A DNA stretch of 18,950 nucleotides from Pholiota molesta (lineage: Eukaryota > Basidiomycota > Agaricomycetes > Agaricales > Strophariaceae): assembly GCA_014925825.1 (NCBI GenBank), contig JACGCK010000504.1, forward strand, positions 1 to 18,950, in the 5' to 3' direction. Both the position numbers and the translations under genes were made by a program. Below the pieces are notes generated by a model. It did not search any database. It was not told the DNA's origin and was given only the letters and a program-made list of their open reading frames with translations. Below are positions 18,538 through 18,950 of the stretch, one piece after another (the first letter of the stretch is position 1; each line of letters begins with the position of its first letter).

Positions 18538-18950
18538 CTACTTCACTAGAGTCAGCTTCTTTTTACTGAGATGGGCAATCGTTTCATCAGAGAAGCCTAG
18601 ATGCGCCTTGACAAGTTCAGGAGGAGTCAAAGCCAGCCACTGTGCAAGAGAGATGTCTTGGAAAAGATCTGATAAATCGTGAGCTTTGTGTGGCACAATA
18701 ACTTGTGAGGGTGACCTACCCGACTTGAGTACTTCAAGGAATTTCAGAGTAGTATTGCCAACATTCTCGATATAGTGTCCTATAATTGGGGCTCTATCAT
18801 GCTGTAATTTCGACAAGATATAGTTCACATACCATAGGATGGAGGAATATATGCGACATCTCCAGGCTAAAAGAGGTTCATGGCTATTGTTAGTTGAGTT
18901 GGAGAAACGACGATAACGAAAGACATACGAAGAAGTCATAGTCGCTGCAT
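18538..18950 (-). CDS. Oxalate decarboxylase-type bicupin, C-terminal end only (5' part beyond window)
   Basis: Bicupin oxalate decarboxylases convert oxalate to formate and CO2 with Mn. Visible exons, in transcription order, are 18950-18929 (partial), 18866-18833, 18779-18720 and 18668-18538. Introns are 62, 53 and 51 nt. The spliced tail reads DYDFFPGDVAYIPPSYGHY, then IENVGNTTLKFLEV, then QDISLAQWLALTPPELVKAH, matching the end of the second cupin. The His in YGHYIEN is the last of the four Mn ligands; the HxH and Glu ligands would lie outside the window. The 53-nt intron must be removed to recover the conserved PSYGHY junction. An unspliced reading gives an apparent 133-codon ORF with a false start at 18939. 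It converges on the YGS-repeat gene, with 183 bp between stops. The family is clear; decarboxylase versus oxidase cannot be settled from the tail alone. Confidence 0.87.
   Translation of the reverse strand, partial: AATMTSSYVFRYRRFSNSTNNSHEPLLAWRCRIYSSILWYVNYILSKLQHDRAPIIGHYIENVGNTTLKFLEVLKSGRSPSQVIVPHKAHDLSDLFQDISLAQWLALTPPELVKAHLGFSDETIAHLSKKKLTLVK

Noticed and set aside
18538..18939. A free-standing 133-codon minus-strand gene starting at 18939
   Set aside because: The reading runs through three introns of an oxalate decarboxylase gene. Splicing restores the conserved GDVAYIPPSYGHY junction and shows that the gene continues past the window edge.

Overview
This window looks like nuclear DNA of an agaricomycete (mushroom-forming basidiomycete) fungus. 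The genes are dense and broken by many short introns of about 45-65 nt with GT...AG ends. The gene set is fungal: a GH55 beta-1,3-glucanase, a Rad17 clamp loader, a short cupin 3-hydroxyanthranilate dioxygenase, an F-box protein of the style common in mushrooms, and an oxalate decarboxylase. I rebuilt all exon structures by hand from splice signals, frame and family knowledge. No transcript data were available.

Layout from left to right. (1) 245-3728, plus: secreted GH55 exo-beta-1,3-glucanase with 21 exons. Two compensating single-base indels sit in exon 1. (2) 4073-4154, plus: tRNA-His(GUG) with a 10-nt intron, an upstream TATA and a T-run terminator. (3) 4542-8844, minus: a 1354-residue chromatin protein with an N-terminal chromodomain, a very long disordered middle, a coiled coil, and a C-terminal C2H2-like finger completed only by splicing the last intron. 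(4) 9387-11980, plus: RAD17/RAD24 checkpoint clamp loader, divergent from gene 3, with two MluI cell-cycle boxes just upstream. (5) 12147-13298, minus: F-box protein. (6) 13559-14730, minus: disordered protein of unknown function. (7) 15065-15748, plus: 3-hydroxyanthranilate 3,4-dioxygenase (NAD synthesis), divergent from gene 6. (8) 15749-17403: long stretch with no convincing gene. (9) 17404-18354, plus: Asn/Ser/Gly/Tyr-rich low-complexity protein with 19 YGS units. (10) 18538 to beyond 18950, minus: C-terminal end of an oxalate decarboxylase, cut by the window edge.

The genes do not form one pathway. This is an ordinary euchromatic stretch combining carbohydrate breakdown, chromatin, the DNA-damage checkpoint, NAD synthesis and oxalate turnover. 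The least ordinary items are the YGS-repeat prion-like protein, the chromodomain/coiled-coil/zinc-finger architecture with an incomplete aromatic cage, the paired MCB boxes ahead of rad17, and the intron-bearing tRNA-His with a TATA at about -26. I found no sign of a mobile element, CRISPR array, secondary-metabolite cluster or defence system.
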